A stretch of 64,000 nt of DNA from Rhabditoides inermis (GCA_963966185.1 CAWZYM010000408.1:62001-126000); one strand, 5' to 3'; shown: positions 13,978 to 26,155, numbered from the stretch's first letter. The notes: generated by a model not told the origin, from the letters alone. A program made the numbers and translations.

Positions 13978-16660
13978 GCTACTGATAGGCTTTTACCGCG
14001 GAGTGTGCCGGAGCGCCCTCTATGAGCATACGAGAGAGTGAAAAATCAGAGAGTAGGAGAGAATGCATATCAGTATCAGTGTTCAATATATTATTATAAC
14101 TACTGATCTACTGATCGGCTTTGACCGCGGAGGCGCGCGTAGCGTGCCGGAGCGCCCTCTAAAGGCATACGATAGAGTAAAAAATCAAAGAGTCGGAGAT
14201 AAATCATATCAGTAGCAGTGATCAATGCATTCTTACTATTACTGATCTACTGATATATTTTGACCGCGGAGGCGCGCGGAGCGTGCCGGAGCGCTTTCTA
14301 TGTGCATACGAGAGAGTGAAAGATCAGAGAGTCGGAGAAAATTCATATCAGTAGCAGTGATCAATGCATTCTTACTATTACTGATCTACTGATAGAATTT
14401 GACCGCGGAGGCGCGCGGAGCGTGCCGGAGCGCTTTCCATGTGCATACGAGAGAAAGAAAGATCAGAGAGTCGGAAAAAATTCATATCAGTAGCAGTGAT
14501 CAATGCATTCTTACTATTACTGATCTACTGATATATTTTGACCGCGGAGGCGCGCGGAGCGTGCCGGAGCGCTTTCTATGTGCATACGAGAAAGTGAACG
14601 ATCAGAGAGTCGGTGAAAATTTATATCAGTAGCAGTGATCAATGCATTCTTACTATTACTGATCTACTGATAGAATTTGACCGCGGAGGCGCGCGGAGCG
14701 TGCCGGAGCGCTTTCTATGTGCATACGAGAGAAAGAAAGATCAGAGAGTCGGAGAAAATTCATATCAGTAGCAGTGATCAATGCATTCTTACTATTACTG
14801 ATCTACTGATAAATTTTGACCGCGGAGGCGCGCGGAGCGTGCCGGAGCGCTTTCTATGTGCATACGAGAAAGTGAACGATCAGAGAGTCGGAGAAAATTC
14901 ATATCAGTAGCAGTGATCAATGCATTCTTACTATTACTGATCTACTGATAGAATTTGACCGCGGAGGCGCGCGGAGCGTGCCGGAGCGCTTTCTATGTGC
15001 ATACGAGAGAAAGAAAGATCAGAGAGTCGGAGAAAATTCATATCAGTATCAGTGATCAATGCATTCTTACTATTACTGATCTACTGATATAATTTGACCG
15101 CGGAGGCGCGCGAAGCGTGCCGGAGCGCTTTCTAGCGCGTGAACGATCAGAGAATCGGTGAAAATTCATATCAGTAGCAGTGATCAATGCATTCTTACTA
15201 TTACTGATCTACTGATAGAATTTGACCGCGGAGGCGCGCGGAGCGTGCCGGAGCGCTTTCTATGTGCATACGAGAGAAAGAAAGATCAGAGAGTCGGAAA
15301 AAATTCATATCAGTAGCAGTGATCAATGCATTCTTACTATTACTGATCTACTGATATATTTTGACCGCGGAGGCGCGCGGAGCGTGCCGGAGCGCTTTCT
15401 ATGTGCATACGAGAGAAAGAAAGATCAGAGAGTCGGAGAAAATTCATATCAGTAGCAGTGATCAATGCATTCTTACTATTACTGATCTACTGATATATTT
15501 TGACCGCGGAGGCGCGCGGAGCGTGCCGGAGCGCTTTCTATGTGCATACGAGAAAGTGAACGATCAGAGAGTCGGAGAAAATTCATATCAGTAGCAGTGA
15601 TCAATGCATTCTTACTATTACTGATCTACTGATAGAATTTGACCGCGGAGGCGCGCGGAGCGTGCCGGAGCGCTTTCTATGTGCATACGAGAGAAAGAAA
15701 GATCAGAGAGTCGGAGAAAATTCATATCAGTATCAGTGATCAATGCATTCTTACTATTACTGATCTACTGATAGAATTTGACCGCGGAGGCGCGCGGAGC
15801 GTGCCGGAGCGCTTTCTATGTGCATACGAGAGAAAGAAAGATCAGAGAGTCGGAGAAAATTCATATCAGTAGCAGTGATCAATGCATTCTTACTATTACT
15901 GATCTACTGATATATTTTGACCGCGGAGGAGCGCGGAGCGTGCCGGAGCGCTTTCTATGTGCATACGAGAGAAAGAAAGATCAGAGAGTCGGAGAAAATT
16001 CATATCAGTAGCAGTGATCAATGCATTCTTACTATTACTGATCTACTGATAGAATTTGACCGCGGAGGCGCGCGGAGCGTGCCGGAGCGCTTTCTATGTG
16101 CATACGAGAGAAAGAAAGATCAGAGAGTCGGAGAAAATTCATATCAGTAGCAGTGATCAATGCATTCTTACTATTACTGATCTACTGATATAATTTGACC
16201 GCGGAGGCGCGCGAAGCGTGCCGGAGCGCTTTCTATGTGCATACGAGAGAAAGAAAGATCAGAGAGTCGGAGAAAATTCATATCAGTAGCAGTGATCAAT
16301 GCATTCTTACTATTACTGATCTACTGATAGAATTTGACCGCGGAGGCGCGCGGAGCGTGCCGGAGCGCTTTCTATGTGCATACGAGAGAAAGAAAGATCA
16401 GAGAGTCGGAGAAAATTCATATCAGTATCAGTGATCAATGCATTCTTACTATTACTGATCTACTGATAGAATTTGACCGCGGAGGCGCGCGGAGCGTGCC
16501 GGAGCGCCCTCCATGTGCATACGAGAGAGAATAAAATATCAGAGAGTAGCAGAAAATGCAAATCAGTATCAGTGATCATTATTGTTATTTTTATTACTGA
16601 TCTACTGATATGCTCTGACAGCGGAGCGTGCCGGAGCGCCTTCTATGAGCATAGTAAATA
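13978..16660 (+). repeat. 139-bp minisatellite array in element 3
   Basis: About 19 monomers are present with a 139-bp step, marked by GATCAATG or its variants at 14220, 14359 and onward to 16574. Internal monomers (14359-16435) are highly homogenised and share GATAGAATTTGACC or GATATATTTTGACC variants. Edge monomers are more diverged. One monomer near 15120-15150 carries a short deletion (CTTTCTAGCGCGTGAAC). The homogeneous centre with diverged edges is the usual sign of unequal exchange. The repeated ~77-codon frames are by-products. Confidence 0.96.
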
Positions 16661-16893
16661 TATCTGTAGAAAAACAGTCAACCAGATACTATCAACCAGA
16701 TAGACTGTGACACTTTCTAATTATTTAAAATTACTGTAAATATAAAAAGGAAATAAATAAAGATCAGTCATCTACTGGAAGACTGACAACAGCACTTCTA
16801 GCACAGCTCCTAATAGCACTTCCAGAGCACATATCAAGTCAATCTATATATCAATCGATAGATAATTTTCTCTTCTATTTTCTACCTATATTT

Positions 16894-16914
16894 CTAGCGC
16901 GCGAAGCGCGCTAG
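16894..16914 (+). other. 3' terminal hairpin of Helentron-like element 3
   Basis: The 9-bp stem, GAA loop and terminal CTAG are identical to 12754-12774. The host sequence TCCGCTGAC resumes at 16915. Confidence 0.85.
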
Positions 16915-17187
16915 TCCGCTGACTCATAAATCTCGCTATTTCATCATAACATAACTGTTAGTATTCACGCGTTTTTTTGGCGTGTCAGCTGTGAAATTCG
17001 AAATTTTATTCTCATAGTCAACCAACCTTTGCTCCGGTAGTAGCCGCAGCGGTGTTGATAGCCTAGAAACCAGTGAGTTTGTCAGCTGATTGTAAGACAG
17101 TGTGTGAAAGAGTGTTTACGACTCTAATGCTCTAATGTAGCGGTGTTTAAAACCAGGAAAAAGTGATTTGAACAGCTAAAGAGAAGT
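16915..17187. other. Host sequence right of the insertion
   Basis: This runs from the insertion site into the ~125-bp segment B. No supported gene is visible. Its copy is at 26773-27047. Confidence 0.5.
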
Positions 17188-17312
17188 GCTGTAATGTCTA
17201 CCTACCACAATGGCAAAAGGAATTATGAAATAGAAGAGCATTGGCGGGGAGAGGTGCCTACCAAGACTGAACATGTTTACCCCTTCTCTCTGCTTGAAAC
17301 CAGCTGCCATGG
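17188..17312 (+). repeat. Dispersed ~125-bp segment with short open frame (member B)
   Basis: This is the paralogue of 7808-7930, with frame MSTYHNGKRNYEIEEHW and onward. A (TA)n tract (17322-17361) follows directly, as often at the 3' end of a mobile short element. It is copied at 27048-27172. Confidence 0.55.
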
Positions 17313-17320
17313 TGACTCTA

Positions 17321-17321
<1 letters not shown>

Positions 17322-17357
<36 letters not shown>

Positions 17358-17361
17358 TATA
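17322..17361. repeat. (TA)n microsatellite
   Basis: TA repeat with a TG interruption. The allele in copy 2 (27179-27222) has a slightly different length and a shifted interruption. Confidence 0.9.
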
Positions 17362-17484
17362 TGGCATTTGCCATATATATACAACATGTTACCGCGCGTC
17401 GGTTCTGAGACGAGTTGATATAACCCATATTATTGCAATAATTTAGGAAACTTTGTGACATGTAGTCTGATGCCGAATGTCACC

Positions 17485-17615
17485 GTATTTCAATGGAGTT
17501 TAGATCGCCGGCTATCAGAAGAGTTCATTGGAAATTAATATCCTTTACAAATTGAGAAAATACAGGAAGAAAAGTGCGGTCATCTCCTGGTGGTCTATAC
17601 ACACCGATATAAAAC
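17485..17615 (-). pseudogene. Relic of a second LINE endonuclease (copy 1)
   Basis: On the minus strand one frame reads YIGVYRPPGDD, then VFSQFVKDINF, an in-frame stop, LLIAGDLN, and another stop. YRPP and GDLN are conserved motifs of the APE-type endonuclease of CR1/Jockey-group LINEs, at the correct spacing. It differs clearly from the LINE at 32146-35583 (YRPPGSD, GRDLN), so it comes from another, older family. Confidence 0.65.
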
Positions 17616-17895
17616 AAACACATCGACAACACAATTATAGGTTTATTTTTTATCAATGCAATACATCGATTTTTATATGTAGTATTCATTTGTCGATTCA
17701 ATTTTTCGAATGACAAATGCATTTCTAAAAAAAAAACGACCGAAACATTTCTTTTATCTCACGAATTATCGAAAGGAAATTACAGTTAGACAGAGCGAGA
17801 GTACAATATATCATAGCAGCGGATATCAAAAATATCAAGTACCAAGAATTACCATCGATCGAAGTTATTGCAGCAAAAGTCATTTTCGTAAGAGT

Positions 17896-18070
17896 AGTTG
17901 TTGTTACTGCAGTAGTTGTTGTTGTTGTTGTTGTTGCTATTGCGGGAGTAGTTACTGTAGTAATTATTAATGGTAGAACTGTAGTAGTTGTTGTTGCTGT
18001 AGTAGATGTTGTTACTGTAGTAGTAGTTACTGTAGAACTGTAGTAGTTGTTGCTGTAACAGTAGTTGTTG
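17896..18070. repeat. TGT/TAG-rich degenerate microsatellite
   Basis: Imperfect GTTGTTGTAGTAG-type trinucleotide repeats. The Asn/Tyr-rich frame across it on the minus strand is a low-complexity artefact. It is copied at 27756-27930. Confidence 0.85.
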
Positions 18071-18585
18071 TTTCACTCACTCATTTCCGTTGACTGCATT
18101 CGTTTCGATCGCACGCGCATCTCTCGCACGAGTCCAGGTGTTCGTACGCGTAGATTCGATGTTCGTGCTCCGACCCCGCCCCCACGTACGCTGTCAACGA
18201 GAAGTCACACTCGATCATGTATCACACACCCGCTTTATTATGCAAGAAGGGGCTTTCTGAGGATCTTTCTGAGAATGGGGGCGCGTTTTGAGTTCTTTTT
18301 GAGAGTTTTTGCAAGCAAAAAGTTGAGTCTGACCTCTACTTGAAGTCAAAGTCAGACTCGACTTTTGCTGGCAAAAGATCCACAGTACGATCTCAGAACG
18401 CCTTCTCCTCTAAAGCGGATTTTCGATACATAATCGAGTCTGACCGCGCCGGTTCTCTTTCTCTCTCTCCTCCTCCCTTCTCCTCCCTCCTCCCTTCCCC
18501 TCCCTCCCTCCCTCTCTCCCTTTCTCTTCCCTCTCCCCTCTCCCTCTCCCTCCTTCCCTCCCTCCCCCCCTCTCTCTCCACTCAC

Positions 18586-19627
18586 CATCCAGTCCGAAGT
18601 AGACCTGCATGCCGGCCTCTGTCCACTGTCGCGTTCCCTCCGTGCATATCATAGCACACTCGTACTCCGCACTCAGCTGACTCGCCTCCTCCTCTGTGTA
18701 GTCGCTCAAATAGAGGTCACACTCAACTTTTGCTGGCAAAAGACCCTCAGAAAGATTGCCAGAAAGATCCCACGAAGAGTGTCGTTCAGGTCACACACCC
18801 TACCGCTTGACAGACGGCCGCTCTATCAACTATAACACCGCCGCTGTTTCACAGCTCGCGCGAATAGAGTGACAGGCCGCAAAAGCAATCCACACGGTTT
18901 GGCTCCAAAATTTGAAACGTAAATATCTCGAAACGTATGTCCGGTCATGTGGATTTGAGAACGGTTTTCGACTAGTGACCTCCTAGTGTTGGTCACCATC
19001 GGCTTCTGTGACCTAAACGACACTCCATGTCAAGTGGCTTTTTGTATCATAAAGCGGTTGTTGATGCATACTCGAGTCTGACCTTGCCTGGTTGGTGTCG
19101 AATATGAGAAAGCCGGCGAGCGAGACCGTCGCGTTCTTCCCGCCATCGGTTGCGATGTCCCAGATCTCTGCAACATTGGGCACATGGGTGGTAGGAGTCG
19201 ACTGCAGTGATCCCCTTCGGCCTCGCTTGCAGTTCGAAACGCCATAACCGTGCGCCTCTCTTGTTTTGCGCCTTTTTGCCGAGAGCTGACGCTCTCCGTC
19301 TTCCTCTGATCTACCTTACCGAACTTATTGCGAGCACAGAACTGTACGGGGACCATTCGATTTCGCCTGTCCGCTCATCGGAGAGCGCGGCGCCTCGCGG
19401 GAAATTGAAATCGTTCAGTTCGTGACGCGTAATGGATTGCAAATCGTCAGAAATAGGCCCTTATATATTGTATTAATACATATTATAACAATTATAACAA
19501 TATAACTGACGCATCGCGCCTCGCGCGCAGTCGCCGACGCTGTCCGGATCGATAGAGGGGTACGCGCCGCCCAGAACCCACAGCCGGTACACTGTCGCGT
19601 CGGCGTACTGTAGGTAGCGGTCAGGCT

Positions 19628-19675
<48 letters not shown>

Positions 19676-20343
19676 AAACCATTCATTAAGATGCAACCAG
19701 TAATACATTTCATATCGAATATGAAAGTTAAAACTGAATTCAGTACTGAACATACACAACTAGTGGATTTGATCTGACACCTATGAAATATGATATATTT
19801 GTGAAGCTTAGATCAAAATATGATTGACCATGATGATTTATTTAAATGAAAACTTCATTCCGGAAAAGTTGTTCATCAACCACTGCATAGACTCGCTCTC
19901 TCCCCTCCATCATATTGCCAGAGGGGAGAATGCGAGGAGAGAGGGGAGAAAGCGAGAGTCTGTGAGAGCAGAGGAGAGTGACGAGACAGTCACAGAAATT
20001 CCGATAATTCCGTGGAATCCGTGGAATCCACGGAACTGGCTCATCGCGGATGAACAGTACTGTACTGTAGCGGTCAGCCTCTCTCTCCATCTCTCCCTCT
20101 CTCCATCTCTCTATCTCCCTCTCTCTCTCTCTCTCCTTCTCTCTCTCTCTCAAAACCACCCATTAAGGTGCGGTCAGTCTCTTCGAAACTCGCCTTCCGC
20201 ATATGACTTCGAAAAACATTCGGAACACGACCAAACAGCGTTTACCGAAGGCGTTTTTGAGAGGCTGTTTTTTTCGAAGAGTCTGACCACATCTTATTGG
20301 GTGGTTGGGAGAGGGAGAGAGCGAGAGAGAGAAGGGGGAGGAG

Positions 20344-20422
<79 letters not shown>

Positions 20423-20501
20423 ACCTTACCTTTGATGAGTCGGCTGGGTCGACGTGCCGGAAAGTGTTCACTTGCTGCTGGAATGGTGGAGACTCAACCA
20501 T
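18586..20501 (-). CDS. Group of putative small exons, unknown protein (copy 2)
   Basis: This is the second copy of the exon group described at 354-2275. The ATG exon lies at 20501-20430 and the last donor at 18586. The open segments and donor sites are unchanged, and only the intronic TC/GA tracts differ in length. Conservation between copies only reflects recent duplication and does not show function. Confidence 0.28.
20345..20419. repeat. (GA)n microsatellite
   Basis: This GA run is the shortest of the three homologous alleles. It is preceded by GGAGGAGAGTAG, a variant shared with copy 3 but not with copy 1. Confidence 0.95.
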
Positions 20502-20932
20502 TACATGTGACCATAGAATCTGGTAACCATGTGACACTAAGTAACTTTTACTTCTAGTAATCATAAAATATGGTAACCATAGCATTTAGCAACCATAACA
20601 TCTAGTTCTCCACTGCAGCTTATTGTAGTTATTCACAGGCGTTTCATGTGTGACGCATCCTTGGGGTGTAATAAATTACGATAGGAGAGGGAAATTACGA
20701 TACGATAGATTACGATGGGAAATCGTTGACGAAATGATGTATAGCCACATATAGATGTATAGTCTTTCTTCGACCCCCTTCACAGAGTGAATCTCTTGGA
20801 TCAAGGGATACCTTCACCTGTACTTTAACGATAGAAGAACAATTTGAGCCACTTGTTTAAGGTTACGATAAAAACGTTGACCTACTCCACTTGCTTGGGT
20901 TTTCAATCCTAAACATGAACTAACTTTCGTAG

Positions 20933-22202
20933 CCGGAAAACACGCCAGTAGAAATAGAATTGCGAGTAGCATTTTCCTATGACGGACAGGATGAAATGCG
21001 GGCTATCCACAAGAAAGTCGGCGAAAATTGTTTCTACTGGAAACAAAACGCGTATCCTGGGAACAAACTGGTATGCTTTTGCTTTATCATCGTTCGTTTA
21101 GTTTCCAGAACAACTCTGTGTGTGAGCGCCCTTCCGACCTGGCGACCGGATTCCACACTATAGTGACGTTACCCTGTTGTAGTTTTGAGTACTCTGCGTC
21201 GAAGGAAGACTATGGCTCGACACTTTCATGAATTAACTTCTACAAAATGTGAATGTATCGAGCACGACTGTTCCAGGATGATGGCTCTTCACCGGAATAG
21301 TTGCTTGAAAGTCAGCATTTGGAACAGGAAACTTCTTTGCAACGTTAGTAACGTTTTGTTTAAATTTTTGTTCTGTAATCACGTTTTAGACGTTTTACAT
21401 TTGTCCCAATATTATTCTGGATGCAGCTATTTGTTTAATAGCGAAAAAGAAATTGCACACTTGTCATCGAAATTTGTTTCTCCGTTTTATGTGAAAAAAT
21501 TGACTACCGGTATCACTACTATTTCATTTTGATATTATGCAATTTCGAACTTAGACGCATTGTTCCATCCTGTCGAATGAAGAAAAGCTACCAATCGGTG
21601 TTTGATAATTCCAAAACTGCAACTATTGATAATGGTTAGTTATCAATGTATTTCATATCACATAAACACAAAACGTATTTTTTTCAGAATTTAAAACATA
21701 TGAAAATCAAATTGAAGTTTTCTCAAAATCGATGAGTTTGAGGCAAGACATTCTTAACAAAATTAACGATGCCATCTCAAAATCAGAGGTTTGTACTTTT
21801 GCGTGTTACAAAAATATACAAAACTATTTCAGAAATATCAATCGATTTTCAACATTGCTCTGAACGTGACAGCCAAATGCAAAGATCCTTCGAAAAAATC
21901 AGTTTGTCGGTTCATCTGCAAGGATGTCACATTTACAAATAAGCATGACGTGAACCGTGTTTCTGACGAGGCTATAAAATATATAGAAACATTAGTGAGT
22001 AAAAACATGTACAACTGAACTCAACTTTACTTATTATTCAATTTTAGGAATCTATAGCCAAGCAGCGAATGTGAATCTGTCAAACATGTCGTTCAAAAAA
22101 CTAGCCGAATCTCTGAAAAAAGCTATGGACATAACACGTATACAGTCTGAGATGAAGAACAAACTTCTCCTCGAATTGAACCGCCATCGATCCATTGTCA
22201 AA
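20933..22202 (+). pseudogene. Decayed multi-exon gene of unknown function (copy 2)
   Basis: This has the same exon layout as 2707-3976, including the single-base loss in the last exon (GCCAAGCAGCG). That loss makes a stop soon after in both copies 1 and 2. The shared lesion shows that copies 1 and 2 derive from an already broken copy or have exchanged sequence. Confidence 0.6.
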
Positions 22203-22243
22203 GTATGCTCAAAGTTTTCTGTCAAGCTTCACACTTGATGTTT

Positions 22244-23621
22244 ATAATAATAATAATAATAAATGTTTATCCATAAAACCGTCAGGCACTGAATAAGGAT
22301 AGTGGGGATGGTTTGGTCGGTCGATGTGTCGAGCAATCCAAGTCCACACACCGCAAGGCGAGACTGCAGCGCGCCCCTCAGAGGCACAAAGTGCTTGTGT
22401 GAGACACGCGCTCCCGGTAGGAAGCAGGCTGAAAGGTGAGAGCAGGAAAAGCCTGCTACGAGACACTACAATCAATGATAGTACTCACGCGATATACTAA
22501 AGCCTAGTGGGGTCGTCTAGTGGGTGAAGCAAAAAGAATCTATTGAGGGATAATTTAAATTCTTTCTTACTGTATGAACAAACGGTAGAACGGTCCAGCT
22601 TATTCCAATAGTTTACTACTCGGGAGGAAACAAAAGTTGGCTCAGAGCCAGAGGCAGTATAGGTTATTTTTAGTCCATTAGAACGTAGTGATGCAGCTCG
22701 TGAATCTCGGGGAACTAGTGTGAAAGGCATGTGCTGCGTATTCATATAACCATACAGGTAACGGTGTACTATACGCAGATCCGTTTTGACTCGTCTGAAC
22801 CACAATGTTTCGAGAGATAGTTCAGATAAACGGTGGGGATATGACATTTTTGGCAATAATATTTTGGTAAATGCTCTCTGAACTTTGTCTAGATCATTAA
22901 TACAACCCTCACTCATGTGACACAAAATTTCAGATCCATACTCCAAAGTTGGTCGTATTGAAGTTTTGTAAAAATTCAAAAACAGTTCATTGTTTTTAGT
23001 GAACGTACGTTTCAGTGTGTTTGTTTGAGCCTTTGCTTTCTGAATGACCACCGAATGGTGTTTAGATAGGTCAAGAGTCGGGGTCATCCAGATACCAAGG
23101 TCGCGCACTACTTCCACGTTTGACAAAGTCACATTATCACATTTATATGTTAACTTTGGATTTTTCTTGCCATAATTCAAAACCTCACATTTACTGACTG
23201 ACAGTTTTAACTGCCGGTCTGCAAGGAAGTTTCGTGTACTATTCAGATCATGATTTAGTTTTTCATGGAAATCGGGAGTGTCATGACTGATATATAGCTT
23301 CATGTCGTCAGCATATGTTTTATGCTCACTGTATTTGATTGCGTTTCTGTCAAGGTCGTTGATGTATAATAGGAATAAGAGTGGTCCAAGAACCGACCCT
23401 TGTGGTACACCGCTTAGTACTGGCAGCCAGTGTGAATGACATGATCCGATACGTACGGACTGCGACCTTTCACTCAGATAGCATGTTAGCCATTGCAGCA
23501 CATCTCGGTTCAGACCATAGCGTTCACAAAGTATGAGAAGTCGGCGATGACATACCGTGTCGAATGCTTCGCTTACGTCTAGATAAATACAATCAACGTT
23601 TATTTTACTAGCTAATTTAGA
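22244..23621 (-). mobile_element. CR1/Jockey-like LINE, 3' part cut by duplication junction (copy 2)
   Basis: This is the same fragment as 4019-5398, with RT open from 23621 to 22497 and a shorter (AAT)n tail. One replacement is visible relative to the other copies: a Leu for Pro in the TLDPSKH segment, caused by GGGTC to AGGTC at about 23067. Confidence 0.9.
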
Positions 23622-24675
23622 GAGAAGGACCACTCCGCCTGTCGACATTGGAGTGTGGGTAGTATACGAATGAACATTATACTACACTGTGAATCGGCAT
23701 TTTTCTGTTTGCTTACTTCAATTACATGTTGTGTCGTTAAACGTACGCATCTACGGTTCATCGGATCGGAAAAAGGGAGGAGCTCGGAGGTACACTGCAA
23801 CGCGGGCGCCCGACAGAAGAAAGTTGATACAAGAATATTCAATTGCCTCTTTCTACAATAAATATGTAATTTGATATGCGTTCTTTTGTTTAGTGAATGT
23901 ATGCAAATGCAACATCAAATGAATGTACGTATGAAACGTTCAGAATAACAGATTGAGCTCAAGTCAATTATCGAACATGATGACTATGGCCAAATTTTAG
24001 GACTGACAAAGGCGGTACTATGATAGTACTGAAAAACATAGCTACTATGGCAGTACTTTGACGTGCACGATGTTATGACAATAAAATCTCACAGGGACGA
24101 TTTGTCATTCAGTTCAGTGTCTATGTGCAGTCTTTGCTGACAACAGCATGTGGCAGTTGTGGCAGTATGGTACTGTGATGGGTTCGCTGTAGTATCACAA
24201 ACATCGTGAAACACATTTCGTGGCGTGATTTGTGTGGTCGTTTTGAAAAAGTTTCATTTTCTATTTTAAAACAAAACGTTTTGTGCGAAGCGCTTCACAT
24301 TTGCAATGAGTTACATACTCGCGTCAAACGACCACGTTACAAACACAGAACTGGAAATGTTTTAAGTATTTGATCACTCGACAAACTGTTCAGTTTTGCC
24401 ATCAAATCAAAACTACGCGCTTGTTGAGTGTGAACCATACAAGTCACTCCATCCACAAACATTTTATAACATCTATTCACTCAGATACATTTTTTGCCTC
24501 GAAAAAAATACGTTTTTTGTACCATCGGATATGTGTAATCGAGAGTCATTTACATACAAAATAGCGTTAAAATAGCACATTGTGGGGCATTCGAATAAAT
24601 TTATCAGCAAAGAAAGAAAGAGATAGAGAGAGATAGAGAGAGAGAGAGATAGAGAGAGAGATCGAAACGAGGCTG

Positions 24676-24802
24676 CTACACAGTCTGTCTCTTGAAGTGC
24701 TCCATCCGCATGGCGACCTCTGTCAGTGCCTCCTCTTCGCTCGGACACGGATCAGCCAGAAACAGCAGAATCCACTGGTCCACACACATTCCCGGAGCGA
24801 GT
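24676..24802 (-). CDS. Putative terminal exon, unknown protein (copy 2)
   Basis: This is an identical copy of the 6451-6577 exon, with the same acceptor and stop. The preceding imperfect GA tract is four bases longer. Confidence 0.35.
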
Positions 24803-25192
24803 CTGCAATCAAACACTGTCATCTTTCACTGTCGCAATTCCGCTATTGATCTTTTCAACAGGATTGTGTCTATACAACGACAAGATCATTGAACTTGACG
24901 TGATGCTAGAGACTTTTGTTCTTTTTGTTGTGTTTATCAGCCTGGTTCCGACATGTACATACACACAATGGTACCATGATCGGTTATCTGGAAGCACACA
25001 AACAATCCTACAGTTGGAGTATTGGGGCTCTTTGGCTGGAACAGTGCGGCGCGAGTCCTGACTGTTCATGGTAGATGGGCGTGAACATCACGAAGTTACC
25101 AGTTCAGGGTGCCTTAGGTCAGTCCCCTTATTGGCTAGGCCGACGGTTGTTTAACTTGAATCTGTTGACAAACAAACTTTCAAACTCACTGA

Positions 25193-25896
25193 CCGAGTGC
25201 CGAGGAATTTGCAGTTGCTATCGTCGGAGATGATTCCAACGCACTCTGTGTCATTCCTGTGCTGCCAATCTTAAAAGATTTTTTCCCTGATTTTCCGAAT
25301 GCGGTCGTTTTCGTTTTCTTCAATAAAAACGATTTTTGAAATTCTGTTAGCGCAGAAAGTTTGGTAAAATTAAAAACAATTTTTCCACCCTTGTACAACT
25401 TCCGAAAAAAAAGTTTTATTGACGAGAACAACAACGACCCCAACCTGAAGATCAGGCAAGATTACATTGTCCGGATAAATCCTTTAACTAACAAAATCAT
25501 AACGTATAAACGAGATAATGAAGTTGGTGGTTGCAAAAGGAAGGGTTAACAACTCACACAACGGACAGATCTGAAATCGAATCTGATGTGACAGTAGGCA
25601 AAAGAGATGTGATATTAATTTGTCCGTCTTCCAATAGTGTAGTGATATGTTTCCAGAAAAAAACGCTGAACATTTTCATCGTGAGAATGTTGTATAATAA
25701 CATCAGCAACCTGCTTCTACAAAAGCACGGACATTTCACTTGTTTCAATTCATCAGTTCTACATAGTTCCCTCCTACGTAGTTTACTAGCTTTTTCTCCT
25801 ACACAGTTGACTAGTGTTCTTTTGCCAGTCGCCTGCCCAGTCAACTATATAGGAAAACACAATGATGCCTCACTCGAGCAGCCGGCGGCGCATTGA
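25193..25896 (+). pseudogene. Decayed plus-strand gene of unknown function (copy 2)
   Basis: This is the copy of 6968-7671 with the same in-frame TGA (25337-25339) and the same frame change near 25549. The damage therefore predates the duplication. Confidence 0.45.
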
Positions 25897-26015
25897 TGTC
25901 GGTCGAACTGCTCCGTCTCGTCGTTCGACTGGATCACCTCCAGACACTGCTGCTCGCCGTTCAGACGGATGAATGTCGTGCGCTGCAACGACATGTCAAG
26001 TCTTGAAAACTCCAT
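25845..26015 (-). CDS. Putative small exon/ORF, unknown (copy 2)
   Basis: This is an unchanged copy of the 7620-7790 open segment, upstream of the terminal exon at 24676-24802. Confidence 0.3.
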   Translation of the reverse strand: MEFSRLDMSLQRTTFIRLNGEQQCLEVIQSNDETEQFDRHQCAAGCSSEASLCFPI

Positions 26016-26032
26016 TCCAGTCCGTCACGTTC

Positions 26033-26155
26033 TGTGCTGTAATGTCTACCTACCACTATAGCAAAAGGAATTATGAAATAGAAAATCATTGGCGGGGAGA
26101 GGCGCCTACCAAGAATGAACATGTTCACGTCTTCTTTCTACTTGAAACCGGTGGT
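26033..26155 (+). repeat. Dispersed ~125-bp segment, member A (copy 2)
   Basis: Copy of 7808-7930 in the second unit. Confidence 0.6.

Larger units (their letters stand above)
12775..16914 (+). mobile_element. Helentron/Helitron-like element 3
   Basis: It has the same 5' tip as element 2 (TCGCAGCGCCCGCTGCGCC) and CCTATGGTGTCTGTACGTCC at 12810. The first 1.1 kb is homologous to 10417-11500. There are (TC)n tracts at about 13676-13760 and 13868-13912, then an expanded 139-bp array of about 19 monomers. The last ~210 bp match element 2 and end in the same hairpin and CTAG at 16914. The right flank T16915 continues the host sequence found at 26773. It is non-autonomous. It differs from element 2 mainly by the size of the array. 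Confidence 0.82.
5399..23621. repeat. Tandem segmental duplication, complete unit carrying 8.4-kb insert
   Basis: This is a full unit from the GAGAAGGACCACTCC junction (5399) to the LINE breakpoint (23621). It is 18223 bp long. Removing the insert at 8548-16914 leaves 9856 bp, close to the 9904 bp of the next unit. Apart from the insert and microsatellite lengths it is nearly identical to the next unit. Examples of single-base differences are at 6627 versus 24847 and at 4849 versus 23067. Confidence 0.93.

Noticed and set aside
11524..16660. CRISPR-like regular spacing
   Set aside because: The repeat unit is continuous, with no unique spacers between conserved repeats. The context is eukaryotic.
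14399..16703. A dozen ~77-codon frames repeated every 139 bp
   Set aside because: They are by-products of the minisatellite. The period is not a multiple of three and the frames read into the next monomer.
17849..18076. Asn/Tyr/Gln-rich frame (copy at 27709)
   Set aside because: Translation of a trinucleotide microsatellite.
18065..18343. 92-codon plus-strand frame with Arg-rich product (copy at 27925)
   Set aside because: No domain, no splice support, and it spans the boundary of low-complexity sequence; likely chance.
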